Source: JACVRW01 sp963716215
Lineage (GTDB): Bacteria; Actinomycetota; Thermoleophilia; Solirubrobacterales; Thermoleophilaceae
DNA length: 64,000 nt
Direction of reading: 5' to 3'
Assembly: GCA_963716215.1 (NCBI GenBank)
Contig: OY970298.1
Coordinates: 1,240,001 to 1,304,000 of the forward strand
Made by a program: the position numbers and the translations under genes. The notes under the pieces are model-generated. The model ran no database searches. It saw only the letters and a program-made list of their open reading frames with translations, and was not told the DNA's origin. Shown in pieces: positions 24,828 through 32,187 of this stretch (position 1 is its first letter; each line of letters opens with the position of its first letter).

Positions 24828-24843
24828 GCAACCAGAAGGTTGC
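24828..24843. promoter_or_regulatory. Operator 2, GCAACC-N4-GGTTGC
   Basis: The second perfect copy (GCAACC, AGAA, GGTTGC), 22 bases before the clpP ATG. Together with operator 1 it covers the whole divergent promoter region, so one dimeric winged-helix repressor could control both directions. Confidence 0.65.
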
Positions 24844-24865
24844 ACTTTATCGAAAGGAGACCACG

Positions 24866-25501
24866 ATGCAGATCGGCCGCACGCAGAGCTCACTTGTCCC
24901 CATGGTCCTGGAGCAGACGTCCCGAGGTGAGCGCTCCTTCGACATCTACTCGCGCCTGCTGAACGAGCGGATCATCTTCATCGGCCAGCAGATCGACGAC
25001 GACATCGCCAACCTGGTCGTGGCCCAACTGATCCACCTGGAGTCCGACGACCCCGACAAGGACATCGCGGTCTACGTGAACTCGCCGGGCGGCTCGCTGC
25101 ACGGGGGGCTCGCGATCTACGACGCCATGCAGTACGTCCGCCCGGACGTGAGCACCCTCTGCTACGGGATGGCCATGTCCGCGGCGTCGCTGATCCTCGC
25201 CGGCGGCGCGAAGGGCAAGCGCTTCTCGCTGCCGAACTCGCGCATCCTGATCCACCAGCCGTCGTCCGGCTTCCAGGGCCAGTCGACGGACATCGAGATC
25301 CACGCCAACGAGGTGCTGGAGCTGCGCCGGCTGCTCGACGAGATCTACGCACGGCACACCGGCCAGACGGTCGAGCAGGTGCACGACGACATGGAGCGCG
25401 ACCGCTTCTTCAGCGCACAGCAGGCGATCGAATACGGCCTGGTGGATCAGATCATCAGCGAACGGGAGCTGAACCGGCGCAAGTCCGGGTTCGCCGCATA
25501 G
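24866..25501 (+). CDS. clpP: ATP-dependent Clp protease proteolytic subunit
   Basis: A 211-residue serine peptidase. The triad is visible: Ser105 in CYGMAMSAASLILAGG, His130 in SRILIHQPSSGF and Asp175 in QVHDDMERDRFF. The substrate-binding segment VNSPGGSLHGGLAIYD is intact. ClpP forms a tetradecameric barrel that degrades proteins fed by ClpX/ClpC. No Clp ATPase gene is near, and actinobacteria usually carry several clpP genes, so this may be a stand-alone paralogue. A strong ribosome binding site (AAAGGAGA) precedes ATG 24866. Its promoter region carries two palindromic operators shared with the ArsR operon. Confidence 0.93.
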   Translation: MQIGRTQSSLVPMVLEQTSRGERSFDIYSRLLNERIIFIGQQIDDDIANLVVAQLIHLESDDPDKDIAVYVNSPGGSLHGGLAIYDAMQYVRPDVSTLCYGMAMSAASLILAGGAKGKRFSLPNSRILIHQPSSGFQGQSTDIEIHANEVLELRRLLDEIYARHTGQTVEQVHDDMERDRFFSAQQAIEYGLVDQIISERELNRRKSGFAA

Positions 25502-25516
25502 CCGGCGGTTGCGGAG

Positions 25517-25562
25517 GGTTGGTCGACTTCTGCCCCCATATGGGTCCGGAACTCGACCCACC
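25517..25562. repeat. 46-base imperfect palindrome centred on CATATG
   Basis: The two 23-base halves match at 18 positions around a central CATATG. It shares the YRTATG apex and the location 5' of a GTGA hairpin module with the elements at 47.0-47.35 kb. Confidence 0.55.
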
Positions 25563-25691
25563 CCCGGGCTTCGCGCGCGGGTGGCGCACATTTCGGTCCC
25601 GTCAGGCGACAAACCACGCTCGCCAGACCGAGGCGGCGGACGTGGGCGCGCTTTTCGCCGGGTCGGCCAGCGCCCTGACCAACCGGCCACT

Positions 25692-25731
25692 GTGCCACGG
25701 GGGTCCGGGGGCGTGAGCCCCGGTTGCCATC
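25692..25731. repeat. GTGA-loop hairpin repeat module, copy 1
   Basis: The sequence GTGCCACGGGGGTCC...GTGAGCCCCGG...GCCATC recurs at 47095-47133 and 47310-47350. A seven-pair GC stem (one bulged G) at 25705-25723 is capped by GTGA (25713-25716), a GNRA-type loop if transcribed on the plus strand. Confidence 0.65.
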
Positions 25732-25751
25732 CTTCGCCTATCGCCGCACGC

Positions 25752-27023
25752 ATGCTCCTGCTGACCGGGCTGGTGGCGCTGGCCCTGGCGGCCGGCTGCG
25801 ACTCCGAGGACGAGCAGCCGCAGCGCACGCCGCCGCCGCGCCCGATTCAGGAGAGCGGGCTCGTGGAGCATCTGGCGGCCCTGCAGCGGATCGCGGCGCG
25901 GTCTGGCGGCGAGCGCGTGGCGGGCAGCGCCGGCTACGCGGCCTCGGTCGACTACGTCGCGGGCGTCCTGCGCCGCGCCGGCTGGAAGGTGCGGCTGCAG
26001 CAGGTTCCGATGGCGCTGTGGCGCGAGCGCACACCGGCGGCGCTGACGCTCGCGGGGCGCCCGCTCGAGCCGGTGCGCGACTTCCGCGTGCCGAGCTACG
26101 CGGCGGCTGGCGACGTCGACGGATCGCTGCGCGTGGTCGAGGACGGGTGCGACCCCGAGGACTTCGACGTGGTTCAGGACGGGGAGGTGGCCTTCACCGG
26201 GTTCGGCGGCTGCTTTCTGTGGCGCAAGACCGTGAACGCCCGCCGCGCCGGGGCGAGCGCGCTCGTAGCCCAGGCCACGACCTCGGGCCGTGGCGTGCCG
26301 AGCGCGACCCTCGCGATGCCCGGGCTGGGCCTGCCGGTGGTGCTGATGAATCGGGACGTCCCGGCGCGCGACGGGGATCGCGTGCAGCTCAACATCGACG
26401 CCGTGACCACCCGCGGCCGCACGCGGAACGTGCTGGCCGACCTCGGCCCCTCCGGCGGCCGGGTGGTGATGGCGGGGGCGCACCTCGACTCCGTGCCGGG
26501 CGGGCCGGGGATCAACGACAACGGCTCCGGCGTGGCCACGCTGCTCGAGGTGGCGAGGACGTTCGGGCCGCGCCCGCCCGGGCGGGTTCGGCTGGCGTTC
26601 TGGGGCGCGGAGGAGGAGGGGCTGATCGGCTCGCGCCGCTACGTGCGCGAGCTGTCGGACGACGAGCGCCACGCGATCTCCGCCTACCTCAACCTCGACA
26701 TGGTTGGCTCGCCCAACGCGGTGGCCGCCGTCTACTCGGACGGCGACGAAGCGCTCGGCCGCCTGCTGCGCCGGCTGCACCCGGGGCGCGAGCGGGGCGT
26801 GCTGACCGGCAACCGCTCCGACCATTCCGCGTTCGAGGGCGCTCGCGTCCGGGTCAGCGGCCTCTACACCGGAGCTGACGAGCCCGGCCCCGGCGACCGG
26901 CCGCGTGACCCCTGTTACCACCTGCCGTGCGACCGTCTCGCCAACGTGGACCAGGAGGTGCTGTTGCGGATGGCACGCGCGACCGCGCGGGCCCTCGAGC
27001 GGCTCGCCCGGGAGGCCGACTAG
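25752..27023 (+). CDS. M28-family zinc metallopeptidase, lipoprotein
   Basis: A 423-residue exported protein with lipobox LALAAGC followed by DSEDEQPQR. A protease-associated-like insert (about 110-240) precedes the catalytic domain. Metal and catalytic motifs are AGAHLDSVPGGPGINDNGSG (His and two Asp), WGAEEEGLIGSRRYV (Glu pair), NLDMVGSPN and NRSDHSAFEGARV (final His). These match aminopeptidases of the M28 type (dinuclear Zn). Cys pairs in the tail (DPCYHLPCDRL) may form a disulfide. The start is ATG 25752; the 3' end overlaps the convergent exchanger gene by four bases. Confidence 0.88.
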   Translation: MLLLTGLVALALAAGCDSEDEQPQRTPPPRPIQESGLVEHLAALQRIAARSGGERVAGSAGYAASVDYVAGVLRRAGWKVRLQQVPMALWRERTPAALTLAGRPLEPVRDFRVPSYAAAGDVDGSLRVVEDGCDPEDFDVVQDGEVAFTGFGGCFLWRKTVNARRAGASALVAQATTSGRGVPSATLAMPGLGLPVVLMNRDVPARDGDRVQLNIDAVTTRGRTRNVLADLGPSGGRVVMAGAHLDSVPGGPGINDNGSGVATLLEVARTFGPRPPGRVRLAFWGAEEEGLIGSRRYVRELSDDERHAISAYLNLDMVGSPNAVAAVYSDGDEALGRLLRRLHPGRERGVLTGNRSDHSAFEGARVRVSGLYTGADEPGPGDRPRDPCYHLPCDRLANVDQEVLLRMARATARALERLAREAD

Positions 27024-28108
27024 GCGAAGTAGAAGACCAGGCCCAGCACGGCGTACAGCGCCAGCAGCTGGACGCCCTCGAACCAGTTCGACTCGCCCTC
27101 CTGGGTCACCAAATTGGCGATCAGCACCGCGAACAGCAGCGCCCCGAGCTCGTAGCCGTTGAAGACGAGCGCCATCGGGTCCGGCCCCACCACGAACGAG
27201 GCGAGCACGAGCAGCGGCGCCACGAACAGCGCGATCTGGGCGCTGGAGCCGATCGCGATGTTCACCGCCAGGTCCATCTTGTCCTTCGCCGCCACGAGCA
27301 CCGCGACCCAGTGCTCCGCCGCGTTGCCGACGATCGCCACCACGAACACGCCGACGAAGAACTCGGACAGGCCGATGTCCTCGGAGGCCTCGCTGATCGA
27401 GCCGACCAGGATCTCGCTCATCACGCCGACGGCGACCGCCGCCAGCGCCAGGTAGATCCCCGCCCGGCGCACCGACCAGTGGTGTTCCTCCTCCTCCGAA
27501 TCGGCTCCCTCGCCGAACGGGTTGAACACGGCGCGGTGGGTTTTCAGCGAGAAGATCAACCCGGCCACGTACGAGATCAGCAGCACGATCGCGACGCCGA
27601 ACGACAGCTTCTCCAGGTCCGACCCGAAGTCGACCCGCTCCTCGCCGACCCCCGGGAGGCCGCCGCCGTGGACCAGCTGGAAGATCGCCGGGAAGATCAG
27701 CGCCGCCAGCGCGAGCATCAGCATCGCCGACTGCGCGTTCGCGGCAGTCTGGCTGAAGGTCTGCTTGTCGCGGCTCCAGCCGCCGACCAGCATCGCCGCG
27801 CCCATCACCAGCAGGATGTTGCCGATGATCGAGCCCACGATCGAGGCCTTCACGACCTCCTGCAGCCCCTCGAGCAGCGCGAAGAACGCGATGATCAGCT
27901 CGGGCGCATTGCCGAACGTCACGTTCAAGAGGCCGCCGATCCCCGGCCCGGTGCGGGCCGCGATCGCCTCGGTCGCCTCGCCCATCACGGCCGCGCACGG
28001 GATCACGCCCAGCGCGGCGGCGCCGAACACCACCACCGGGCCGGCGTGCGCCAGCTCCAGCGCGATCGCGGCCGGGATGAAGACGCCGAGGTAGTAGACG
28101 GGGCGCAT
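27020..28108 (-). CDS. Ca2+/H+ antiporter (CaCA superfamily)
   Basis: A 362-residue membrane protein with about eleven helices in two homologous halves. The two alpha-repeat motifs are LLNVTFGNAPELIIAFFAL near residue 65 and FVVAIVGNAAEHWVAVLVA near 260 (GNAxE), which hold the ion-coordinating Glu residues of CAX-type exchangers. An acidic cytoplasmic loop EGADSEEEEHHWS separates the halves. It would expel Ca2+ in exchange for protons. Leaderless: TAGGCT ten bases before the ATG. The neighbouring secreted Ca-binding protein is a thematic but not genomic link. Confidence 0.9.
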   Translation of the reverse strand: MRPVYYLGVFIPAAIALELAHAGPVVVFGAAALGVIPCAAVMGEATEAIAARTGPGIGGLLNVTFGNAPELIIAFFALLEGLQEVVKASIVGSIIGNILLVMGAAMLVGGWSRDKQTFSQTAANAQSAMLMLALAALIFPAIFQLVHGGGLPGVGEERVDFGSDLEKLSFGVAIVLLISYVAGLIFSLKTHRAVFNPFGEGADSEEEEHHWSVRRAGIYLALAAVAVGVMSEILVGSISEASEDIGLSEFFVGVFVVAIVGNAAEHWVAVLVAAKDKMDLAVNIAIGSSAQIALFVAPLLVLASFVVGPDPMALVFNGYELGALLFAVLIANLVTQEGESNWFEGVQLLALYAVLGLVFYFA

Positions 28109-28173
28109 CGGCCGCGGAAGCCTAGTCCGAAATCTCCAAGACGCGGGCGCGCCCCGCCATGCACCATGTGGGC

Positions 28174-29061
28174 ATGACCGATCTCGCCGCCGCCACGGAG
28201 TTCATGGCCACCCACGCGCGCCTGCTGGATCGCCGTCGACTCGACGCCGTCCAGCACGGCGGTCCGGCGGACGCCGTCGTCGCCGCGCTGAGCGCCTACG
28301 GCAACCCCGACGGCGGCTTCGGCTGGTCGCTGGAGCCGGACCTGCGCGCGCCCGCCAGCCAGCCCGCTGGCGCCCTGCACGCGTTCGAGGTGCTCGCCGA
28401 GGTGGCGCCGCTGACCAGCCCGCTGGCCCTCGCCCTGTGCGACTGGCTCGACTCGGTCACCCTCCCCGACGGCGGATTGCCATTCGCCACCGCGGGGGCG
28501 AACGCGCCGGGAGTCAGCCCGGTTTGGGCCGACGCCGACGTGTCGACCTCCTCGCTTCACATCACGAGCGCCGTTTGTGCCTACGGGCACCGCGTGGCCG
28601 CGCACGACCCAGCCGTGGCCGGCCACTCGTGGTTGCAGCGCGCCACCGACTACTGCATGGCGGGTATCGGGGAGCTGTCCGGGCCGCGCGGCGCGCACGA
28701 GCTCTCCTACGTGCTCCAGCTCCTCGAGGCGGCCCTGGGCAGGGTGCCAAAGGCGGAGTCGGAGCTCGAGCGGGTGGCGCGCTGGCTGCCCGAGTCCGGC
28801 GAGCTGGCCGTGCGCGGCGGGCTGCCCGACGAGAAGCTGACCGTGCTCGACTACTCGCCGGTGCCCGGGCGGCCGCTTCGGGAGCACCTCCCGGCGGCCG
28901 CGATCGACCGCGACCTCGACCGCCTAGAGGCGGACCAGCGCGCCGACGGGGGATGGGAGATCGACTTCGAGCCCGCCTCGCCGGGGGCCGCCGTCGAGTG
29001 GCGCGGCTACGTGACCTACAGGGCGCTCGTCGTCCTGCTGGACAACGGTCGGCTCGGCTAG
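28174..29061 (+). CDS. Terpenoid-cyclase/prenyltransferase-fold (alpha/alpha toroid) protein
   Basis: A 295-residue soluble protein. Internal repeats typical of squalene-cyclase/prenyltransferase toroids are visible: YGNPDGGFGWSLEPDLRAPA, LPDGGLPFATAGAN and EADQRADGGWEIDFEPASPG, each with the G-G-[FW] turn. No catalytic DxDD or DXD motif is seen, so it is probably not a true cyclase; related actinobacterial proteins are annotated only by fold. The start may be ATG 28174 or ATG 28159. It stands alone, facing away from the exchanger gene. Confidence 0.75.
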   Translation: MTDLAAATEFMATHARLLDRRRLDAVQHGGPADAVVAALSAYGNPDGGFGWSLEPDLRAPASQPAGALHAFEVLAEVAPLTSPLALALCDWLDSVTLPDGGLPFATAGANAPGVSPVWADADVSTSSLHITSAVCAYGHRVAAHDPAVAGHSWLQRATDYCMAGIGELSGPRGAHELSYVLQLLEAALGRVPKAESELERVARWLPESGELAVRGGLPDEKLTVLDYSPVPGRPLREHLPAAAIDRDLDRLEADQRADGGWEIDFEPASPGAAVEWRGYVTYRALVVLLDNGRLG

Positions 29062-29064
29062 GTC

Positions 29065-29394
29065 CTACTCCTCCGCGGTGAACCCGGCCTGCTCGGGGTC
29101 GGGCTCGACCTCGCCGGGGTCGTCGTCGGCGGGGGTGCGGGGCACGTCGCGGCCGTCGCCGCCGTGGTAGGTCGCCTGGAAGCTCTCGAGCAGCTCGTCG
29201 CGGCGCGACTCGTCGGTAGGAACCTCGTCGGAGATCAGCACCCAGTCGGCGCCCTCGAACTCCTCGAGGTTGAAGATCTCGCCGTCGATCGAGGGCGAAT
29301 CGTCCACCACGACCAAGACCTCGGTCTGCGGGTTGAGGTAGGTCCCCGGACGGACCAGGAGGTCGTCGAGCTCGATGCGGCGGTCGTCGGCCAT
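29065..29394 (-). CDS. Acidic hypothetical protein
   Basis: A 109-residue, strongly acidic soluble protein (MADDRRIELDDLLVRPGTYL; later EGADWVLISDEVPTDESRR). The N-terminal ~70 residues look folded; the tail (DDDPGEVEPDPEQ) looks disordered. Leaderless: TAGGCT eight bases before the ATG. The convergent stop lies four bases after the toroid-protein stop. I do not recognise a family. Confidence 0.7.
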   Translation of the reverse strand: MADDRRIELDDLLVRPGTYLNPQTEVLVVVDDSPSIDGEIFNLEEFEGADWVLISDEVPTDESRRDELLESFQATYHGGDGRDVPRTPADDDPGEVEPDPEQAGFTAEE

Positions 29395-29423
29395 CCGGCG
29401 TGAGCCTATACCCGCGGCCCGGG

Positions 29424-29834
29424 CTAGTCACTCCCGAGGGAGCTCAGCTGACGCTCGATCTCCGCCTCCACGTCGAGCGGCTCCTTGCCCTGCCGCAGGC
29501 GGCGCTCGTTGCGGGCGATCACGAGCTGGCGGACCTCCTCGCGCAGCCCCGGATCGGCGGTCGTCGGAGAGCTGGTCAGGGCGGCCAGCTCGGCGTCCAC
29601 GTCGAGCTCCGGCTCGCCACGCGCCTGGCGGCGCTGCGACTTGGCCTCGAGCATCTGGCGGATCTCCTCCTGCACCTCCGGCCCGCTCGCCTGGGCCGGC
29701 GGCGCCTCGCGCACCATGTCGAGCCCACCCTCGCGGCCCAACCCCGAGTAGATCCGGCCGGTGCCCCAGTACGAGCCCGCGGCCACCAGCACGGCGACCA
29801 CGGCGATCACGATCAGCACGGTGCCGAACTCCAT
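29424..29834 (-). CDS. Single-pass membrane protein with coiled-coil tail
   Basis: A 136-residue protein. Residues 4-24 form one helix (VLIVIAVVAVLVAAGSYWGTG), followed by an Ala/Glu/Arg-rich cytoplasmic region with two related segments (EIRQMLEAKSQRRQARGEPEL and EVRQLVIARNERRLRQGKEPL), each ending in LDVxAE. This internal duplication resembles the short C-terminal domain pattern (SHOCT-like) that mediates oligomerisation. Function unknown. Confidence 0.72.
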   Translation of the reverse strand: MEFGTVLIVIAVVAVLVAAGSYWGTGRIYSGLGREGGLDMVREAPPAQASGPEVQEEIRQMLEAKSQRRQARGEPELDVDAELAALTSSPTTADPGLREEVRQLVIARNERRLRQGKEPLDVEAEIERQLSSLGSD

Positions 29835-29851
29835 CGGTCAGAGTGTCCCGC

Positions 29852-29998
29852 ATGCGTTGGCCTCGCGCACGACGCCTCCAGCGCCGCAGCATGGCGCCCA
29901 GCCGCCCGGTCCTCTATCCCGACCAGATCGGGCTCTTCGTGCTGAGCGTGGCGGCGATCGGCGCCGGTATCTACGCCGCGCTCCGTTTCCTGCTGTAA
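29852..29998 (+). CDS. Possible very small membrane protein
   Basis: Up to 48 residues (ATG 29852; a second ATG at 29891 gives 35). The C-terminal part PDQIGLFVLSVAAIGAGIYA followed by ALRFLL looks like one membrane helix, preceded by a basic N-terminus. No ribosome binding site or good -10 is visible. Codon use is compatible with coding, but the length allows chance. Confidence 0.35.
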   Translation: MRWPRARRLQRRSMAPSRPVLYPDQIGLFVLSVAAIGAGIYAALRFLL

Positions 29999-30014
29999 CC
30001 TGGGAACCAGCACG

Positions 30015-30030
30015 TTGACTGACGAATCAA
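30015..30030. promoter_or_regulatory. Imperfect palindrome upstream of acyl-CoA dehydrogenase
   Basis: TTGACTGACGAATCAA has matching ends (TTGA/TCAA, with one further inner match). It lies 47 bases before the start. It could be an operator of a fatty-acid-responsive TetR-type regulator or a -35 region; the evidence is thin. Confidence 0.3.
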
Positions 30031-30076
30031 TCGGGTGGCCTGAACGGGCCTCCGGGGCACCGAGGAGCAACGTCCA

Positions 30077-31249
30077 ATGGTCGATTTCAGCCTGACCGAC
30101 GAGCAGAAGGACATCCGCGAGCTCGCCCACGACTTCGCCGAGAAGGAGATCCGGCCGAAGGCTTGGGACTACGACCGCGATTCGACTTTCCCGCAGGACA
30201 TCATCGAGAAGGCGTGGGAGGTGGGGCTGATGAACTCCCACGTCCCCGAGGAGTACGGCGGGCCCGGGCTCGACTACCTCTCCGGCTGCCTGATCGAGGA
30301 GGAGCTTGGCTGGGGCTGCTCCGGCATCGGCACGTCGCTGATGTGCAACGGCCTCGCCTCCGCCCCCGTGGCGATCGGCGGCTCCGACGAGATCAAGAAG
30401 GAGTACCTCGGGATGCTCGCCGAGGCCCCGAAGCTCGCCTCGTTCTGCCTGACCGAGCCCGACGCCGGCTCCGACGTGTCCGGCATGCGCACGACCGCCG
30501 TCAGGAAGGGCGACAAGTACGTCCTCAACGGGACCAAGTGCTTCATCACCAACGGGTCGCACGCGGACTGGTTCACGGTCTACGCGAAGACCGACAAGGA
30601 GGCCGGCCATCGCGGCATCTCGGCCTTCGTGGTCCCGCGCGACGCCGGCGTGGTGGTGGACAAGAAGGAGGACAAGCTCGGTCAGCGCGCCTCCGACACG
30701 GCGATGATCTCGTTCAACGACGTGGAGATCCCCGCCGCCAACCTGCTCGGCGAGGAGAACAAGGGCTTCAAGCTCGCGATGATGACGCTCGACCGCACGC
30801 GGCCGGGCGTGTCAGCCATGGCGGTCGGCATCGCGCAGGCGGCCTTCGAGTTCGCTCGCGACTACTCCAAGGAGCGCGTGCAGTTCGGCGTCCCGATCGC
30901 CATGCACCAGGCGATCCAGTTCATGATCGCCGACATGGCCACCAAGATCGAGGCCGCTCGGCTGCTCACCTGGAAGTCGGGCGCGCTGCTCGACCAGGGC
31001 GAGCGCAACACGCTGGCGTCCTCGCACGCCAAGCGCTTCGCCGCGGATTCCGCGATGGAGATCACCGTCGACGCCGTGCAGGTGTACGGCGGCTACGGCT
31101 TCATCAAGGAGTACCCCGTGGAGAAGCTGATGCGCGACGCCAAGATCATGCAGCTCTACGAGGGCACGTCGCAGATCCAGCGCCTCGTGATCGCGCGCGA
31201 GGTGCTCATGCCGCGCCGCGTCGAGGAGCCGGCTACGGCCACTGCGTAG
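30077..31249 (+). CDS. Acyl-CoA dehydrogenase
   Basis: A 390-residue FAD enzyme that introduces the first double bond in fatty-acid beta-oxidation. Signatures are FCLTEPDAGSDVSGMRTTA and the C-terminal QVYGGYGFIKEYPVEKLMRD, with the catalytic base Glu362 in QLYEGTSQIQR. The position of that Glu fits short/medium-chain enzymes (SCAD/MCAD/BCAD type). A GAGGAG ribosome binding site precedes the ATG. It lies a few kilobases from the 3-hydroxyacyl-CoA dehydrogenase and enoyl-CoA hydratase genes at 34.3-36.2 kb, so the pathway is nearly complete in the window. Confidence 0.93.
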   Translation: MVDFSLTDEQKDIRELAHDFAEKEIRPKAWDYDRDSTFPQDIIEKAWEVGLMNSHVPEEYGGPGLDYLSGCLIEEELGWGCSGIGTSLMCNGLASAPVAIGGSDEIKKEYLGMLAEAPKLASFCLTEPDAGSDVSGMRTTAVRKGDKYVLNGTKCFITNGSHADWFTVYAKTDKEAGHRGISAFVVPRDAGVVVDKKEDKLGQRASDTAMISFNDVEIPAANLLGEENKGFKLAMMTLDRTRPGVSAMAVGIAQAAFEFARDYSKERVQFGVPIAMHQAIQFMIADMATKIEAARLLTWKSGALLDQGERNTLASSHAKRFAADSAMEITVDAVQVYGGYGFIKEYPVEKLMRDAKIMQLYEGTSQIQRLVIAREVLMPRRVEEPATATA

Positions 31250-31261
31250 TACGCAGCGTTC

Positions 31262-31279
31262 GCGCATGGCAGCATGCGC
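31262..31279. promoter_or_regulatory. Palindrome before PadR gene
   Basis: GCGCATG-GCAG-CATGCGC (perfect seven-base arms, four-base spacer) ends three bases before the GTG of the PadR regulator. This is a good position for autoregulation. Confidence 0.4.
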
Positions 31280-31282
31280 TGA

Positions 31283-31738
31283 GTGAGCGGGTCGAAACGG
31301 GACCGCAGCCGGCGCGCGGTGAGCGAAGCGGTCGCGCAGGCCGGTGGCCTCGAGGCCACCGGCGCCCCGCCGCAGAAGCGGGCCCAGGACCCGTTCACCG
31401 GCGAGCTGCGCCGCCGCGAGGTGCTGCCGCTGCTGGTGCTGCACCTGATCGCCCAGCGCCCCAGCTACGGCAACCAGCTGATGGAGCGCATCGCCGCCAT
31501 GACGGCGGGCGTGCTGTCGGTGAACCCGAACACGATGTATCCGCTGCTGCGCCAGCTCGAGTCGCGCGGGCTGATCGCCGGCGAGTGGGAGCACCCGGAG
31601 CGCCGCACCCGGCGGTACTACTCGCTGACCGGCGAGGGGCGCGCGGAGTACGAGCGCCTCGTGGAGGAGGTGCGGCCGTTCCTCGACTCCGTGAAGACGT
31701 CGATCGACGAGATCGTGCGCGAGGTCTACGGGACGTGA
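31283..31738 (+). CDS. PadR-family transcriptional regulator
   Basis: A 151-residue protein from a GTG. After a ~45-residue basic extension it has the PadR winged helix: VLPLLVLHLIAQRPSYGNQL, VNPNTMYPLLRQLESRGLI and GEWEHPERRTRRYYSLTGEG, ending with a short helical dimerisation tail. PadR repressors answer to phenolics or drugs. The stop overlaps the next start by three bases, pairing it with a SRPBCC protein, which is reminiscent of the ArsR-SRPBCC pair at 24 kb. Confidence 0.88.
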   Translation: MSGSKRDRSRRAVSEAVAQAGGLEATGAPPQKRAQDPFTGELRRREVLPLLVLHLIAQRPSYGNQLMERIAAMTAGVLSVNPNTMYPLLRQLESRGLIAGEWEHPERRTRRYYSLTGEGRAEYERLVEEVRPFLDSVKTSIDEIVREVYGT

Positions 31739-32187
31739 GGACCGCGAGCGCCGCGGCCGAGGTCGCGCTCACGCCGGAGGCGGCGCTGCGGCTGTGGACC
31801 GACCTGTCGCGCTGGTCCAGCTTCGTGGAGGGCTTCGCTCGCGTGGTCACGGTCGACGCTCAGTGGCCGGCCGAGGGCAGCCGAGCCATCTGGGAGTCGG
31901 TCCCGTCCGGCCGGGGACGCGTTACCGAGAAGGTCGCCGAGGGCGGGCCGGGGCGCTTCGCCACGCTCGTCTTCGAGGATCGGATGGCGGGTCGGCAGTC
32001 GTTCCGCGCGATCGAGAGCGAGGGCGGCGCGCGGGTGGAGCTGACCCTGGAGTACACGCTCACGAAGTACGGCCCGCTCGGCGCGGTGGCCGACGTGATC
32101 TTCATCCGGCGCGCGCTGCGCGACTCGCTGCGCCGCACCGTGACGCGGTTCGCCGTGGAGGCCGAGGACGAGGCCGGGCTGCGCTAG
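31735..32187 (+). CDS. SRPBCC (polyketide cyclase-like) protein
   Basis: A 150-residue protein from the GTG overlapping the PadR stop. The pattern AAEVALTPEAALRLWTDLSR, then WSSFVEGFARVVTVDAQWPA, and RVELTLEYTLTKYGPLGAVA with a C-terminal amphipathic helix fits the START/SRPBCC fold, which binds hydrophobic ligands in a tunnel. Being translationally coupled to a PadR regulator, it may bind the same class of ligand (inference). The 3' end overlaps the convergent membrane enzyme gene by four bases. Confidence 0.8.
   Translation: MRTASAAAEVALTPEAALRLWTDLSRWSSFVEGFARVVTVDAQWPAEGSRAIWESVPSGRGRVTEKVAEGGPGRFATLVFEDRMAGRQSFRAIESEGGARVELTLEYTLTKYGPLGAVADVIFIRRALRDSLRRTVTRFAVEAEDEAGLR

Larger units (their letters stand above)
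25502..25751. other. Intergenic region with composite repeat
   Basis: 250 bases between clpP and the M28 peptidase gene. It holds an imperfect 46-base palindrome (25517-25562) and a hairpin module (25692-25731) that recurs at 47 kb. A possible TATCGC -10 lies close to the downstream ATG. I see no convincing coding frame. Confidence 0.55.
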
